Of a DNA stretch of 64,000 nt, positions 9,093 through 23,500 are shown in pieces; the stretch's first letter is position 1, and each line of letters opens with the position of its first letter. The notes below the pieces were generated by a model. It saw nothing but the letters and a program-made list of their open reading frames with translations, was not told the origin of the DNA and did not search any database. Source of the stretch: Ottelia alismoides (Eukaryota; Streptophyta; Magnoliopsida; Alismatales; Hydrocharitaceae); NCBI GenBank assembly GCA_037367405.1, contig JAZKJV010010743.1, positions 434,001 to 498,000 on the forward strand, written 5' to 3'. A program made the translations under genes and the position numbers.

Positions 9093-12000
9093 TGATAAAT
9101 TTCCATTCATGCACATTTATGCATTCATTTTAGGCTTTAATCCCTAGATAAATGCATGTAAATAGCAATAACAAAATTGAATTGATACATGCGTATTTAT
9201 CTATAAATTGTATATAAATATATGTAGTTCATCCCTAAAATGAAGGAATAAATAAAAGAAAAGGAAAATAAAAGGAAGTATCATAGATACTGACTGACCC
9301 TGACCTCCGAGACTAAGTCATGCAGTGACTTGGTCAACGAGGTATAAAGTAGGGGAGATAGTGCAGAAAACCCACGTAAAAATAAACATTAAAACCTTAT
9401 TTATTTTTGTCAATATATGCATTTTGGGTTGTATTTTATTTTCATATTTTTACTTCTCAAAGCAATAAGTTTTAAACATGAACATGTACATAATAATACA
9501 AATAAAAAATACAAAAAATATTTCATTCAAAAATAATGCACAAGATGCTTAGGACACACAGAATAAAAAGCCGCAAGGAAAACTTCTCAAACATGTATCT
9601 TCTTTATACATACTCAAAATTAACCAAACTCACCTTTATTATTCATAAAATCAAATTACCTATTTCATTAAGGTGGTTTCTTTTAATTTGGAGTAAAGGT
9701 GCGTGAGTTAGCTTTCAGGCCCGTATTATGCAATTTATCTGTATATAATATTCAAATTATTTTCTCTTTATATTTTTTACATTCTTTTATTTTATAATTT
9801 ATGATACTTAACATAATAAAACTAAAATAAAATCAGTAAAAAATACAACAAAATAAATAATATACTTATCTACATAGGTAAATATACCTATAAAGTACCT
9901 ATAATATATGTATATTTATTTTTTAAGTATATAAAAAACTTCAGAAAAATACAAGAAAAATATGCACAAATGTAATTAAATATAGTGTAAATATAAAATT
10001 ATGTATATAAGACAGCAAAATATAAATCACAAAATAAAAATAAAATAGGGTGTATATAGGTATTTATACCGATAATATACAGGTAACAATCAAAACCTAA
10101 CAAATAACATGATAAAAATAAATAAAAATCACCAAAAAATAGCTTATTAATAATGTAACATAATTTATTTTTTAAGTTTATGAAAATAACATCATTTTCT
10201 ATTTTTATTTTATTATTCTTCCATTTAATTAGCTTCTTTATCGTTTAGTGCCTAGGTGGCACTGATGTGGACCAATCGTCGGCCTCGGTCTGGTCAACAG
10301 TCCCCTCCCCTCTGCGACTTGTCAGACTTGTCGGGCAATCGACTTCTCCCATTTTTCACGTGAACTTCATTACTCCTTTGGGCTCGATTCCTTTTGAATG
10401 TTGAAGATCATATCACCCTTCTTCCTGTGGATTATCTGGATGTTATTTTTATCGGTCGATCATGCCAAAACCCTAGCTTCTTTTTCTACTTTTTCCAGTC
10501 GGATATAAATAAGTTCCATCCTCTTCCTTTGATCCGTTGATTGTCACTTCCATCTCTAACCACCTTGAGCCCTTAAGGTTCTTCACCTTGGTGACAGGAA
10601 GGCTGGATGCTGGCTCTCAGGCAAGGACAAAGGAGGAGGTGTTGCATCCGCCATTCGTTGGAGCTCTTCCAATGAAGTTCTGCACCTAGGTATCCAACCT
10701 CTGTGAGCTGCTCTTTTATGCTTGCATTTTGTTTCTTAGGTTAGTTGTAGTTTAGGTTTAATTCCAGTGCCTTTATTTCAGTTTAAATTACTTAAAAACC
10801 CAAAGAAATTACCTCGCTGGAGTTTTTAGCTCCGGCACTCCTCCTTCCACTCCTCCTCCATCAGCTTCCCCTCCGCTTATACATCTCCCAGACCATCTTC
10901 AACACCACGATCTTGCATAGATCGAGTTTGACGTGTCGCCGCTCTGCTACCTCACCAGAGACCCCTCTGCCCTCTTCATTCACTGCACTTCCTTGCTTTT
11001 TTTTAGTCCTTGAAGCTCCGCTTCCATGTCCTTGTGCAAATTATGCAGGTCTTAGCTTCAGTATTCCCCATATGAGGGGTCCCAAGTACCATAATAAGAA
11101 GCTCTAGGTCCAGTTCCTTATTCGACTCAAAGGACCCTCTCCGTCGGTCCTGGACTCTCTTCCGACCATCAGTAGATTCGGTGGCATCCCAGGAACATTC
11201 CAGGCTCATCAGCACAGTGAGGGATGACCGGAGTAGCTCCGGAACTTCGATCCAAACTCGCCGGCCAAGTGTTCTTCGTCTATTCTTCATGAATCCTCAG
11301 CTATTGTCTGATGAAGAACGATCACCCATATTTTACAATAGTTGTTCGATGAAAGGCCGCCTTTACCTTAGATCATGCCTCAAATCTATTCTCTCCCCTT
11401 TATTTGTAAAGGGGTGTCGACCATTGAGCATGTGACACATGTTCAAGTGAACGGATATCAAATCGTTCCCCATCGCACAAGTTAGGGAATTTTGCACTAT
11501 TTTCCCTCGCATTTTTACTGTTTATGTTTTGGTCATGTAATTATTTATCATAGTTCAAAAAGTTTTGGATATTTTGCATTTTGGACCCTGAGGTTTATGT
11601 TATTTAACTTTAGTCCTTGGTCGCGTTACCTTACGTGCGGTCCCATGTGAGGGTTTTTGTGGGTAATTTGCACTATCTATCGTGTGGATTTGTGGGACTT
11701 GTTTGGAAACTTTGAAAATACTTTTGGAAATTGTAATTAGTTCCACGCCAGTGTTACTAGAATTTATATTTTATTTGGATAATAGCATTTCTAGCCTTGG
11801 AGTTTATTTTATTTACATAAATGCCCTTGTCAGGCACTTTTATATTGTGAATTTAATTGGTGAATTGGTAAAAAGGCCGCATGGACTTTGCTATTTTGTT
11901 AAATTACATGCCTTAAGTTTCTGAAATTGCATAACAATCCTGATGTTTTGTAATAAATTGTATGTTTTGTTTTTAATTATATTAATTAGCTAATTCACTC

Positions 12001-13058
12001 TAAAAATCCTAGAAAATTTGTTTTAAATACCTTATATTACATTGTATCCCATATGTTTTCCTTAAGGTATTTATTATATTTTCCGAATTAAATAATTGCA
12101 AAATTAATTTATTTTATTGTTTTGACTTAGAAAATTATAAAAATAAAAATATAACTCCAAAAATCACCAAAAAATTAGGGTAAGTGTATTTTACTATATT
12201 TATCACAAATTTCATAAAAAAATACAAAATAGAAAGCTTAAAAACTATAAAATACATAAAACTCTAAAAAATCATAAAATATTGTGGAAAAATCGAAAAG
12301 AATATGTTCTAAAGCTTGAAATTTTCTTTATTTTATTTTCTATACATGACAAATCATTTTAAGCCCTTTCTGATCTGATAAATATTTAAGGCCCATTTGA
12401 AGTTTCTGTATTTTCTATTTATTTTTATTTTGTGTATTTTAATTTCTAAAATCCATAAAAGTTTAAAAAATACCCTAAAAGTTCCATAAATAGAGAAAAA
12501 AATCTCAAAATAATTTATTTAGTGCATTTTGACTTTATTTGATAATTTGAAAAATCCAAAAAGATTCCTTTTTATCTCTCTTTATTTATCTTTTACCATT
12601 ATATTATTAGTATATTATAGTATATTTATTATTATATTTTATTGATTAAAAACATTTGCAAACTTAAAATCCATACAAAATATATACAATTTTAAAATTA
12701 GATAAAAATCATAAAAATAAAAACCCATAAAAAATACATAAAACCTAATTGGCTGCAAAACCAACATTTTTATGCTTGATTTCTTGAGTTGGGTTTCATT
12801 TTTGTAATCTATCCATGTTTGCTCTTGTGGACGACACTCTACCTTCTTTCCTTATACATGTTTCATGTATAGTTAAATAAATTTCTTCACTCACACCTAC
12901 ACGATCTATTTCACATACACATCAGTGGGTTTTGATCATGATTTACTGAGTTGGGTGATTGGATCCAAGTACTGCGAGAGGCGTCGATACAATGATTGTC
13001 GAACCTGACTTGTCTTGCACCGCAATTCCTCCAAGACCAGACATTAGGAACTCCATCA
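9093..13058 (+). mobile_element. 3' LTR of element B (about 3.97 kb)
   Basis: It starts TGATAAATTTCC after the polypurine tract and ends CTCCATCA at 13058. The last 120 bp align with 28926-29052, the end of the outer 5' LTR (shared AATGATTGTCGA/CATTGATTGTCGA, CAATTCCTCCAAGACC/CAAACCCTCCTAGACC). A TATA-like ATATAAATA lies at 10503-10511, so the promoter is expected there. A diverged trace of the CACGTG palindrome is near 10275. Right flank is TTCTA; the left partner lies outside the window. Confidence 0.85.
10503..10511 (+). promoter_or_regulatory. Putative TATA box in the LTR of element B
   Basis: ATATAAATA upstream of a pyrimidine-rich stretch, at the boundary between the AT-rich and GC-rich LTR parts. 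Other LTRs have TATATA motifs at the equivalent place (minus strand, 22837-22845 and 27446-27456). Motif-based inference. Confidence 0.5.
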
Positions 13059-14810
13059 TTCTATAAAAATCCTATGTTCACATCAACGAGGTTTATAACG
13101 AAACTTTCTCAAAAATAAATAAATTACAAAACACGTTACTCTTGGTCTTTAACTTATCTATTTGTATTTCATTATATCTTTGTCCTCACAGCTTCGGCTT
13201 GAAAGTATTTTAAATAAACTTAAGATGGACTTCATCATTTCATCCTTTTTGCTTCAGATTCTTAACTTGCTAATATCTGTAATACAAGATAATGGAATAA
13301 ACACATTTATCATCGTTGAAATATGTACATTTGTGTACATGTCACTAATAATTTCCCTTTTTTGTCAAAAAAACTAAATTGAAGTGTTTAGCAAAATGAA
13401 ACAAGTGTAATTTTTATGTCAAATCTTTTTAAAAATATCTACCCTATTTTGGAAACATAGAAAATTTTGAAAAACACTTCTTTGCATACTTCTCTCCTTT
13501 TTTTACATTATTAAGAAGTGAAGCTTATACTTTCAAAAAAAACATTTGAAATAATTTAATAGATATCAAATAAATTATCTTTGCATACTTATCTTTTACG
13601 CTCCCCTCTTTCTTTTGGTTTAGACTTCCCCATCAACTTTATACTTAATGCTCCTCATAAAATATAGGAATGGATGGATCATATCCAATGATATCCATGG
13701 ATTATATGAATATATAAGTTAAGAAAACATCTAATATTCTCAATGGGGGTGGTCTTCTCCAACCATTGTATCTCTTTTGTAGTCGTGCCCACCATTTTTT
13801 TTGGATTGGATGCTCCTTTTGGTTGTAGGATCCATTTTTGATGGTGTAACTAGTCATTTGGCTTCATGTTCATCTTGGTCTAGTGGACCTCATTACTTAC
13901 AACTGAAATCTCCGATCCCCTTTGTAATATGGATCCCTAGTCATTATTTTTTCAATTTTTTGGGTGCATTAATAAAAATAATTATTTTTTCTGAAATACT
14001 TAGAGTTAGATGTAATAGAAGAAACTTCTTAATTTACCGAAGAACAAGATTTATCTTTAAGCTCTTTAATATCATTTTGTAGGCAAAAAACTTATTTTCT
14101 AGAAATCCTTCTTAAGGGTTTCATTTTCTTTCTTGAAAAGATATTTGTTATTTTGTTTGTTATTTTGTAAAGAATAAATTTCTACAAATATAATTTCATT
14201 AATCTTATTTTACATATCAATCTCTTTTTCATGCTTTTTTTCTTCGATAGAAAGATCTCAATAAAATTTAAAAAATTCATTATAAGACACACTTCCATCC
14301 TCATGGTTAGAATCAATAATACCGACAAGTTTGAGGCATGCACTTTCACCATCATCATCGCTATCACCTGAGTCATCTCACGTGGTATTGTATGTTTTCT
14401 TCATCCCTTTCTTTGCATAAGTCTAAGACATTTTCAACATAAGGTAGTTCTTAGGATGTGTCATGCCTCTTGCACTTGGAATCTTCTTCTTTAATATTGT
14501 TACTCTTACTGAAAAATCTAATCTTCTTGTTCGTGAGGATTTCTTGAATTGTTACATGATCATATTGATATTCTTATCTTCCTCTTCCTCTTCATCATAA
14601 TCTCATTTTGGGTCTTTCAGTTGAGTGGCCTTGAAAACCAATGTCATCTTTGATTGTTCTTACTCCTTCTTCCTCTTATATAGCTTAATATCATAAGATA
14701 AAAGATTACCTCACAAATCATTGAGAGTCTTATACTTGAAGTCGGTTGGCTCCTCGGTTGTGTAGATTTGTGTTCCCACTTAGTTATATGTATATTAATG
14801 TCCTTAATTA
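13059..14810 (-). pseudogene. Decayed Ty1/copia remnant with gag traces
   Basis: Read on the minus strand from about 14780, degenerate frames give KWEHKS, FKYKTLNDL, GNLLSYDIKLYKRKKE, TLVFKATQLKDPK, an acidic EEEEED run and QFKKS, then SYNEFFKFYRDLSIEEKKHE further on. This pattern resembles the C-terminal half of copia gag proteins of the UBN2 type, with many stops. From 13350 to 13520 the text resembles the purine-rich spacer (TGACAAAAAAGGG read minus) found in some copia elements; I am less sure of that part. LTR B ends at its left edge and the outer Athila LTR begins at its right edge, so it may be the oldest layer here. Confidence 0.5.
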
Positions 14811-17800
14811 AGATGAATCTCCATTTCATCACCTTTATTCTATCATTTTGGCCTTTAAACCATATCTAAATGCATTTCTATAACACTATTTTACATAAAA
14901 TAACATCTTTTATTTTACGCTGCAAATAATGTATAAAATACCCCATTAAATGCTAAAATAAAAGAATAAAGAAAAGAAAATGAAATGAAATACAATAGGT
15001 ATTGAATGATCCTAAACCCCGAGACCTAGGCATCATGATGACTGTGTCGACAAGGAATAAGGTAGGGGGAGATAAGGACAAAATATAATAAAAACCCTAA
15101 TTTTTCATTCCCCGATAATTCAATTTAGGTCCTATTTTATTCTTTATTATTTATACCTCAAATAATTAAAATTTGTACATGAAAGTTATAGAAAAATACA
15201 TAGAAAAATACAAAATTTATTTCATATAAAAATATGTACAGTGTACCCTACACACTCAAAATAAAAAGTCAAGATCAAAACTTCACAGACCTGTATCTTC
15301 TCCATAGTGTATCAAATTGACCAACTTCTTTAATTATATATAAAATTTGTTAAGCTATTTAATGAAGGTAGTTTCATTCAATTTGGAGTTAAGATGCAAA
15401 AGTTAGGTTTTTGGTCCCTATTGTGCAATATACCTGAATAGAATAATCATTGCATTTATTTTTTATATTTTACCTTTTTTATATTTTTTATAATTTTGTA
15501 TATAATATGTGAAATACATATACATAATTAAACTAAAACAAAACCATTAAAATTGTAATAAAATAAATAAGTAAATAAAAATACAAAGATGAAATATACA
15601 TACACACACTTATATTATAAATACACCTATTTATTTAAGTGTACATATTACTTCAGAAAATAACAATAAACATATATATATATGTATTTAAATAAGTAAT
15701 AAATATATAAAGTATGTAAATGACATAATAAAATCTAAAAGAGATAATGAAAAATAAATACATAATATATAAGCAAATATACCTATAAATGTACATACAA
15801 AAAGTAACGTACAACAAATAAACTCAAACAATAAATAAAAATCATATTATGATATTACATAAATTAATAAATATTTTTCATTTTTTGACCAAAAACTAAT
15901 AAAATCATTTATTATTTTAATTTGAATTAATAAAAAAATTCAACCATGCTTTGTCCTCTTTTTGTCCTATGTGGACCAATGAGGAGCATGTCAGAGTTAA
16001 CCTCGGTAAACTCCCCTCCTCTCATAGGTTTGCATTTGTTAGACCTATTCCCTCGACTTCCCTATTTCCTCCACATGAATCTTTCATTATTTTGACTCAA
16101 TTCATTCTGAGATATATCTCCTCGATCCTTGACCTTTCATGACTGCATCATTTCTCGATCAAAGGAGCTCTGAATCAGGTGTTCTTTTCTAGTCAAGTCG
16201 TCCCTATACATATACTCCTCACCAGCTTCCCTCCAAATTTTGATCTCGCTCAAGCCCTTGAAATCCCTATATTTCTCATTGGTTTAATTATTGGTGATAG
16301 TAGCTTCTTTACCGCAGAGTTTGGCAAAGAGGATGAGTCACCTGAGTGTGTTATCCGAGCTCGTCGGTCGTCTCCACCGCAGCTCTGCCTGGGCTCCTTC
16401 TTCCCGGAGGTAGAGACTTAGTTTCTTCTTGCTTTTTGTTCCTCGTCATAGACTTAGTATAGATTAGGATTTAGTTTTGTTTAGAATTGCATTTTATTTC
16501 ATTAAATTATCAACTCGTAGTTCACCGGAGCTGAGTTCCGACGACCATTTACACATAATCCAGCCATTCTCTGACCAACATATCGCCTCCTCTTCGCTCC
16601 CCATCGCTTCTACTTTGCCTAGATGCATTCCACTCCCCATGATCCCCTCTAGATCAGGAGATTAGAGTCTCCACCTCCATCGCTCGTCGGAGACTCCTCG
16701 CTCGACTCATCCCTCACCCATTTCCACTCAAAAAGGACCCATGGACCTTGTATTTTGTGTGTTGTGACTAACCCTATAGGTTCCAAGGGACAAAGACCCC
16801 TTTCAAATTGATTTTTGTCAAAGATGAAGTTCTTGGAGCTCACCACCTCTTCGACCTCGGGAGCTCGTCAGAGTTCTTCCTATCCTTGTCTGAGCCCACC
16901 AGCACATACGTAAGCCTTCTAGGAAGCTTTTACACCTCAGAGGAACACCGGAGACTGCTGGAGGAGGAAGCTGAGCACAATCAAAGCTCGGACCCGGCTG
17001 TATTCTACCATGTTCTTCTAGGGGGTCCACAATCATCCGATCAAATGCATGCTCCAGGTCTATCAAACGATATTGGATCAAGCTGCCCTCGATTTTAGAT
17101 CCAGTCACTGAGATCTAATTTCAGCCACCCAAAGTCGAAGCAACATCGACCATTCGCGGACCACCACGTGGTTAAGCGAAGTTCATCACACCATCCATCA
17201 ACGCGCGGGAGGGTAATTTTGCTACATCCCCCCATTTTGTATTTGTTATTTAGTCCATAAAATATAAGTGTAGTTCAAAATATGTTGTAATATTTACATA
17301 ATACCCCAGAAGCTTTCCTTTATTACACTTAGGTCCATCGCCACGTTACCTCACATACCCATACACGTGAGGGGGTGGGCTTTTTACGAGGGACCCCTCG
17401 AGTGTTTTGTTATTATTTAGTCCATAAAATTTTGAATTAAGTGTAAACAATAGGACAATCACATGTATTCCATGTAACCTTCTAGATATTACATTAATAC
17501 CCTTGCTAGATGTAATAAATTAAATATTTCTGGGAATTTTTCCTAGAGGCCCCTATATTTCTATTTTGTGTTATGGGTTGCATTGTCATTTATTTTTAAT
17601 TACAATTAGGTCCCTACCAGTATTGTACTTTTATTTCTTATATTTCTTGCATTAAAAATATCATTTTGCATCAAAAAATCATAGGAAATTTATTTTGGTT
17701 GCCTAGCAGTATATTAAATCACATATATTTTTTGCAAGGAAATTTAAAATATTTTCCTATATTTAAAATTTTAAAAATATTGTATTTATTCTATGTTTGC

Positions 17801-18756
17801 ATTAAAAATACATAAAATTAGAAAAATGTTTTGAAAATTTCTTAAAAAATTATGAATTATTTATTGCTCTATTTTGAACCTAAATAACAAAAATCACTAA
17901 AAATTACAAAAGAAAAAAATTGCAAGCTCTCTCTAAACTTAAAAAAGTATAAAAAAATTTTGAAAAAATCCAAAAACTGCATTTTCAATTTCTATATCTT
18001 ATTTATTATAGATTTTTATATTAGAATTAGTTTTCGAAAATTTTAAGTCACCTGGCTATTTTTAAATTCCAAATAATCCGACTATATAATATTGTTCACT
18101 GTTTTGCTTTTTTTAGTCAATTAAAAATACAAAAACATTATTAAAAATATTGAGAAAAATATCAAAAACAGAGAAAAAGATATAAAAGAAAAATATTTTA
18201 TTTCTTCCATTTTGACTATCTATGGCTCTATTTAAAAATATATATACCAGTCTATATACTATATATAGTTATATTTATTCATATTATTAATTCAAATACC
18301 CAATATATTTTAAAATCACTTAAAAATAAAAAAGATGGTACTTGGGGTATTTTTCTAATTTTCTTTATTTTATATATATTTATATCACTTATACATATTA
18401 TATAGTATATATTATTGTTATATCTTATATATATGTATTACATATGTTAAAAAGAAAAGAAAATTAACAACTAGAAAAATATAAAAATTTAAAAAAAAAT
18501 TTAAAAAAAACAAAACAAAAAATTCAAAATTCAAAATTCAAAAAAAATAAAGATTAAAATGCCACAAAAAATCAAAATCCCTATAAAACACAAAAGCATT
18601 TATTGTCTTTTTAATCAACTTTTATTGTCTATTCCCATTGCTCCTTTGTGGTTCGACCCCTACGCTAGCATACGATACATATTATTACGTAGGGTATAAT
18701 ACATTTTAGCATACTATTATTCATTGATTGAGCATTAGTGTGGGTTGATGATCTGG
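14811..18756 (+). mobile_element. Outer element 5' LTR, first part
   Basis: It starts AGATGAATCTCCATTTCATC, matching the family start TGATGAATCC with the first T changed. The family landmarks follow in order: the CGAGACCTAGG and AAGGTAGGGGGAGATAAG blocks, a degenerate TGTGGACCAAT palindrome trace near 15969, a GC-rich block at about 16180-17200 and TTTGCA-type units from about 17215. It breaks near 18756 (AGTGTGGGTTGATGAT), where minus-strand gag-pol linker sequence begins. The break position is accurate to about 15 bp. Confidence 0.82.
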
Positions 18757-19189
18757 AGACTGTTCATCTGATAGCTGAATCTGTTGTACTGGCTCGGTCT
18801 CCAGGCTGGGTGTAGGCTCTTCGGATAAAGTATGATGTGAAAGAAACTCGATGAAACACTACCAATCAACATCTTTTGAATCTGACTGATATATGAATGA
18901 CTCAAAAATTTGTTCGTTCACTTCAGACTCGGAGGGATCGAAATTATCACAAAAAATTATCTCCATCGCCCTTGTCACTAATCAGCTCTATGAATATGCT
19001 CTCCAATCTCCCATCATCTAATATATGAATCTTAGACTCTACTGAAGGTGTGATGAAAGATTGTGTGCTCGATTTAGCCCAAACTGCCTAATCGTCAGTC
19101 TGTACAAAATCACAGTCTTTATGACTATCGGGCTCGTCATTTGATGCTCACCCTAACTCTTTTGATCTAGTTTTGACGTCATGGATCGT
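18757..19189 (-). pseudogene. Acidic linker downstream of protease, minus-strand element
   Basis: On the minus strand this reads FDPSESEVNEQIFESFIYQS, then LSEEPTPSLETEPVQ and LSDEQSPDHQPT, a Glu/Ser/Pro-rich linker that in Athila pol separates protease from RT. Stops are present. The sequence ends at the plus-strand LTR before any RT motif. Confidence 0.6.
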
Positions 19190-19771
19190 CTATATATGTA
19201 TACTCTCGCCTTGGACGTGAAAGTACACCCTCCCAGCACCATAATCGGAAACGGCCTTAGCTGTCGCCAGAATAGATCGTCCTAGTATGATCGGGATATC
19301 GGTCACACATTCAGGGACCGTCAAGTCGAACATAATGAAGTCCAGGGGGAATTTCAAAACCCTAATGCTGACGATAACATCCTCAATTAATCCCTTAGGC
19401 CTCGTGGACGATCTATCAACAAACTGTAAAATCGTGATGTTTGTTCGAAGAGGTTTGAACTTGAACTTGTCGAGTAAGGAAGAAGGAAGGAGATTTATTG
19501 TCAATTCGCTATCAAAAAGAGTACGATCAAAAGTCTGATCGAGAATCTCACATTTGACATATGACGCTCCTGTGTTTGATCTCTTGGATCGGAGACGATT
19601 ATGGATAGCATGGCAAGTATCCTTGGTCAACACATGTATCTCCAAACAATAATTGCACTGCCTTTTCTTTCTGTGGATTGTGTTACGCTCTTTGCGACCT
19701 TTTTGCAGAAGAGGGATGTGTGCCAAGGCTTCCGAAAGAGTATGTTGTATGGAGAATTTGTCTAGCATCAC
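19190..19771 (-). pseudogene. pol: Retroviral-type aspartic protease region, minus-strand element
   Basis: A 193-residue open frame. The first third is basic, then YVKCEILDQTFDRTLFDSEL begins the protease fold. The active-site loop should read D-T/S-G-A but here is LFDSELTINLLPSS, so the glycine is lost. Later motifs are typical of Athila protease: LQFVDRSSTRPKGLIEDVIV, FPLDFIMFDL and DIPIILGRSILATAKAV. The protease would cleave the Gag-Pol polyprotein; this copy is probably inactive. The homologous outer copy is at 48006-48281. Confidence 0.85.
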
Positions 19772-20516
19772 TTTCGTCAGATCATTGGTCTCAATATTTT
19801 TGGTATTTTCTTTTTTACCTCCTTTCTCTAAGTGGAGTGCTTGGGGAAAAGGTATCTGTACATCCTCCTTGTTGGTCTCTACAATAGGAAGACCAGAGGA
19901 ATAAGACGGAATTCTTTTTGGAGAACAGGGACTTGCTCTATGTAAATCATCAAAAGAAGAATCATGAGAACTAAAATGATCAACTGACTTATCTTTATTT
20001 CTCTTTTTAGGTTTTCTCTTTTGTACATTTTTTTATGTTTCTCTATCATCATCACTGTACAAGAAAAAAATGGTAAAGAAGTTGCATCAAACTCTGGCTG
20101 CTTCTCTTCGGGTATGGTGGCATCAACACTACCATTGACGTCCTCAAAGGGATAGGTGGCATCATCACCTCCCTCATCAGGCTCAACAGGCTTGCTTGTA
20201 TCATCAACTATCTATTCCTCGAGCCTATTTAAGTCTCCGCCTACGGGTATCCTACCGGTCCTAAGAGAAATAAAATCAGCTTCATCAAAGAAAAGAGAAT
20301 CATATGAAAATACATGTGACTTGAGGATAGGTTCTGTCAAATGTACCTACTCAGACTTCCCTTTCAAACTTTTTGAGCTCGGCTCAATCTGAGCAGGAAT
20401 AGTGGATTTCCCCTTGACGATATTGGTAACATGGTTTTTGAACTTATCCATCTCTCTCCTAAATGTGACATGTCGGTCGTCTATCAAATTAGCGAGATAT
20501 CCAAGAGCTGGGTTAT
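19772..20516 (-). pseudogene. gag: Gag C-terminal region, minus-strand element
   Basis: Starts on the minus strand right after the solo LTR with NPALGYLANLIDDRHVTFRR, then EMDKFKNHVTNIVKGKS. The outer element has the homologous INPALDYLVQLIKKW near 36760-36810. The rest is a charged, low-similarity spacer leading to protease, with several stops and frame changes. Confidence 0.65.
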
Positions 20517-23500
20517 TAATGACATGTTCGAGCGATACGGGTTAGGAGATAAAAACAAAGGTCGTTGCGACTCGGATCACAAGGCACAATCAACAAGAAA
20601 AATATAGAACCACTCATTCAAACATATAAATCAATCAAAGCACTAAAACGATGTCAGCAATCTCCGCTATTTATTTAACCTGGTATAGAGAACATGGTCG
20701 AACTCAAGGAGCATGAGAAACCTTCGAAGTAATTGAAATTAGACAAGGAAATGCATATTTTTATTAATTTTTATATTTTGCAAATTTTTATAGGATTTTT
20801 AATTAAAAAGCAAAAACAAACAAATACTAAAACTAAAGCACACAAGACAACTTTTAAATTTTTATTCAGACCTAAAATGCTCAAAAATTCAGAATAAAAA
20901 TATTATTGTGTTTTTTCTAATATTCAAATTTTTCGTGATTTTCTGGGGTTTTCTTATTTTTCATTGATTTTATAAAAAAACAAATAAATGCTAAAAAGGG
21001 AAATAGTCCACAACCAGGACAAAATTACAAATTAAAAATAAGTAAAATGTCTTAATGTCATGGTTATGAATTTTACGAGAAAACAAATAAAAAGAGGAAC
21101 AAACAGAAACTGAGATTATATTTTTTTGAATTTTCTAGACTTTTATGATTTTTATATTTTTTTGTTAGTTTTTAGATTTTTAGGGTTTTTATAATGATTT
21201 TTGCAACAAAAATGATACGCAAGTTAAAGCACACAAAACAAACAAACATTAATTTTTTTAGGAATTTTTAGCACAATGTTTATTATTTTTAGGTATTTTA
21301 TAAAAGGGTCCGAACAGTTTTTAATGGTTTTTGATTTTTTGAAAATAAAGGACAATACAAAATTAATCCCAAAAATTACCATAAATATTACACGTTAGCA
21401 GGAGATAACAGTAATTTTATGTAATTTTTGGACTTAATTTGGTAATTATTTAATAAAAAACAAGACACATAGCATGTAGGGACCTAGTTGTAATTATGAG
21501 AAAGTTCAAAGGCCAATTAATAATACATGCAAGAAACTCAGGGCCAATAGTGCAAAATATTCAATTAATAAAACACATGATGAATAACCCACACACAGGG
21601 GTATAAATGCAAATATAAAAAAATAGTCATTCAAATCATAGCATCTGTGAAGTTCAGGATAGATAATGCAAATAAACCACAAATCACGTGGGATGGCACG
21701 CTAGTTCACATACAAAGGATTGGAATGCAAATATTCAAAGTAGCAAGGGTCCACAAGAAATTAATCAAACTATTTTAAACTACACAAAATATTTACAAGA
21801 CTGAATAATAAATGCATAACAGAGAGAGGCCTAAGAGTAAATTACCCCTTATTGGGTGCAATCCAACGGTCGATGGTGCTACACTTATGATTGGACGATT
21901 GAGATGGGTGGATACCCCTTCGACAATGGAGGGTGCAGATGATATCCTTAGATGGATCTGACGACAGATGCTCTCCCATAGACGAACGGTCAGGATTAGA
22001 ACTGGGAAGACCTTCGATCGGATGGCATAGGAGGCGTCAGGAAGAACATGGAAGAACTCACCTCCGACAAGTTTTGATCAGCTCTAGCACGCGTCTCCGA
22101 AGCCCTCACGAGCTGCTGCGATGTGGAAGAAGTCGGTGAGGGTGCTCCGCAGCTGCAGGGTAGCTCAGAATGGCCCGAGACCATGCGAGGGACCCTAGGG
22201 GTGAATGGTGGACCTGGAGCTCTCTTGTTGGTTCCTTGACCTGCAGATGAGGTCTCGACGCACTCCAAGCCTACAAGAGGAAGGTTCTTACTCGGAGGGT
22301 AGTTCCGGCATGGGTTAGAGTGCACTATGATAAAAAAACAAGGGCGGAGGGTGGATGGATCAGGTCACGCACAGGTTAAAGAGAAGACCTAAATGTCTAC
22401 TCCAATCTGGTGTTTGGAATAGAGAGAGGGGTTGCGGTGCATGATGTAGAAGCGAGGGGAGATCGATGCGAGGTGTACGGGGGTTGGAGTGCAGCGGAAC
22501 TAGGGAGAACAAAGGCTTATCGCAGCTACTTTGTTCGGCAAAGAAATGATGGATTCAAAGGGGAATGAAGGATATCGTGAATACCTGAAGGTGGAGGAAC
22601 ACGCCTGGAGTAGCAGACGACGGTCTATGGTAGTCATGGCCTCGATGGCTGGCGCAGACAGAGGCTCTTCTCCTTGCGGCAGAGCTTAGGTTGCTCCTCA
22701 CCGGACCTAGGGCTAGCATGCTCCAAAAGTCTCCCATGCCCTCCCTCTTGCTCGCTGTCACTCTGGGAAAGGTGGATGGTTATGCAGGGAATGGTGGTGC
22801 ATCCAAAATATGGAGGGAAAGGAGGGGGTGGTCAGGTTATATAGGCGTGAGGGCTGAGAAGATGGGGGCATACCCATGAACCGAGACACGGATCGAGGGG
22901 GAGAATGTCAGACAATGATTAGGGATTTGTGCCTCGTATTCGAAGCTTGGAATCGGGGAAAAAGGTAGTCGAATCGAGCGGCTAAAAATAGGAGAAATAT
23001 GTGTGAAATCCGGTTCGACAGAAAGGGCGCTCGGGGGGGGACCAGTTGACTGGATCAACAATCTGAGGTGGCCCAACCACACGGGGCGGAGAATAGGACA
23101 AAACACACTACAGGACAAAACTTCTATAAAAATAAAGAAAATTAAATTAAAAATAATAAATGAATTCAAATTAAAAATGACAAAAATGAAAAATGTTTAT
23201 TATTTTTCAAGGAATTTTTCTATGATTTTTAATTATTATTAAGGAAAATAAATTAGTGTATATAAATATATAGTATTATATACAAGTATAATATACTTAT
23301 GTATTTTGTACAACTACTTTTATTTTGTTGTTTTTACAAAAATACCCTTAATTTTATATTTTCATATTTTTAGGAGTACAAAATAGTATTTATTTTATTT
23401 TTACAAATTATATACAAGTATAAAATAAATGGTGACTGATATATATATGTGTGTATTTGTACACGTGAGGAGGATTTTATTTTTATTTATTTTTCTGATT

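Noticed and set aside
13162..13377. 71-codon hydrophobic open frame
   Set aside because: AT-rich chance frame within a decayed copia remnant, with no motif support.
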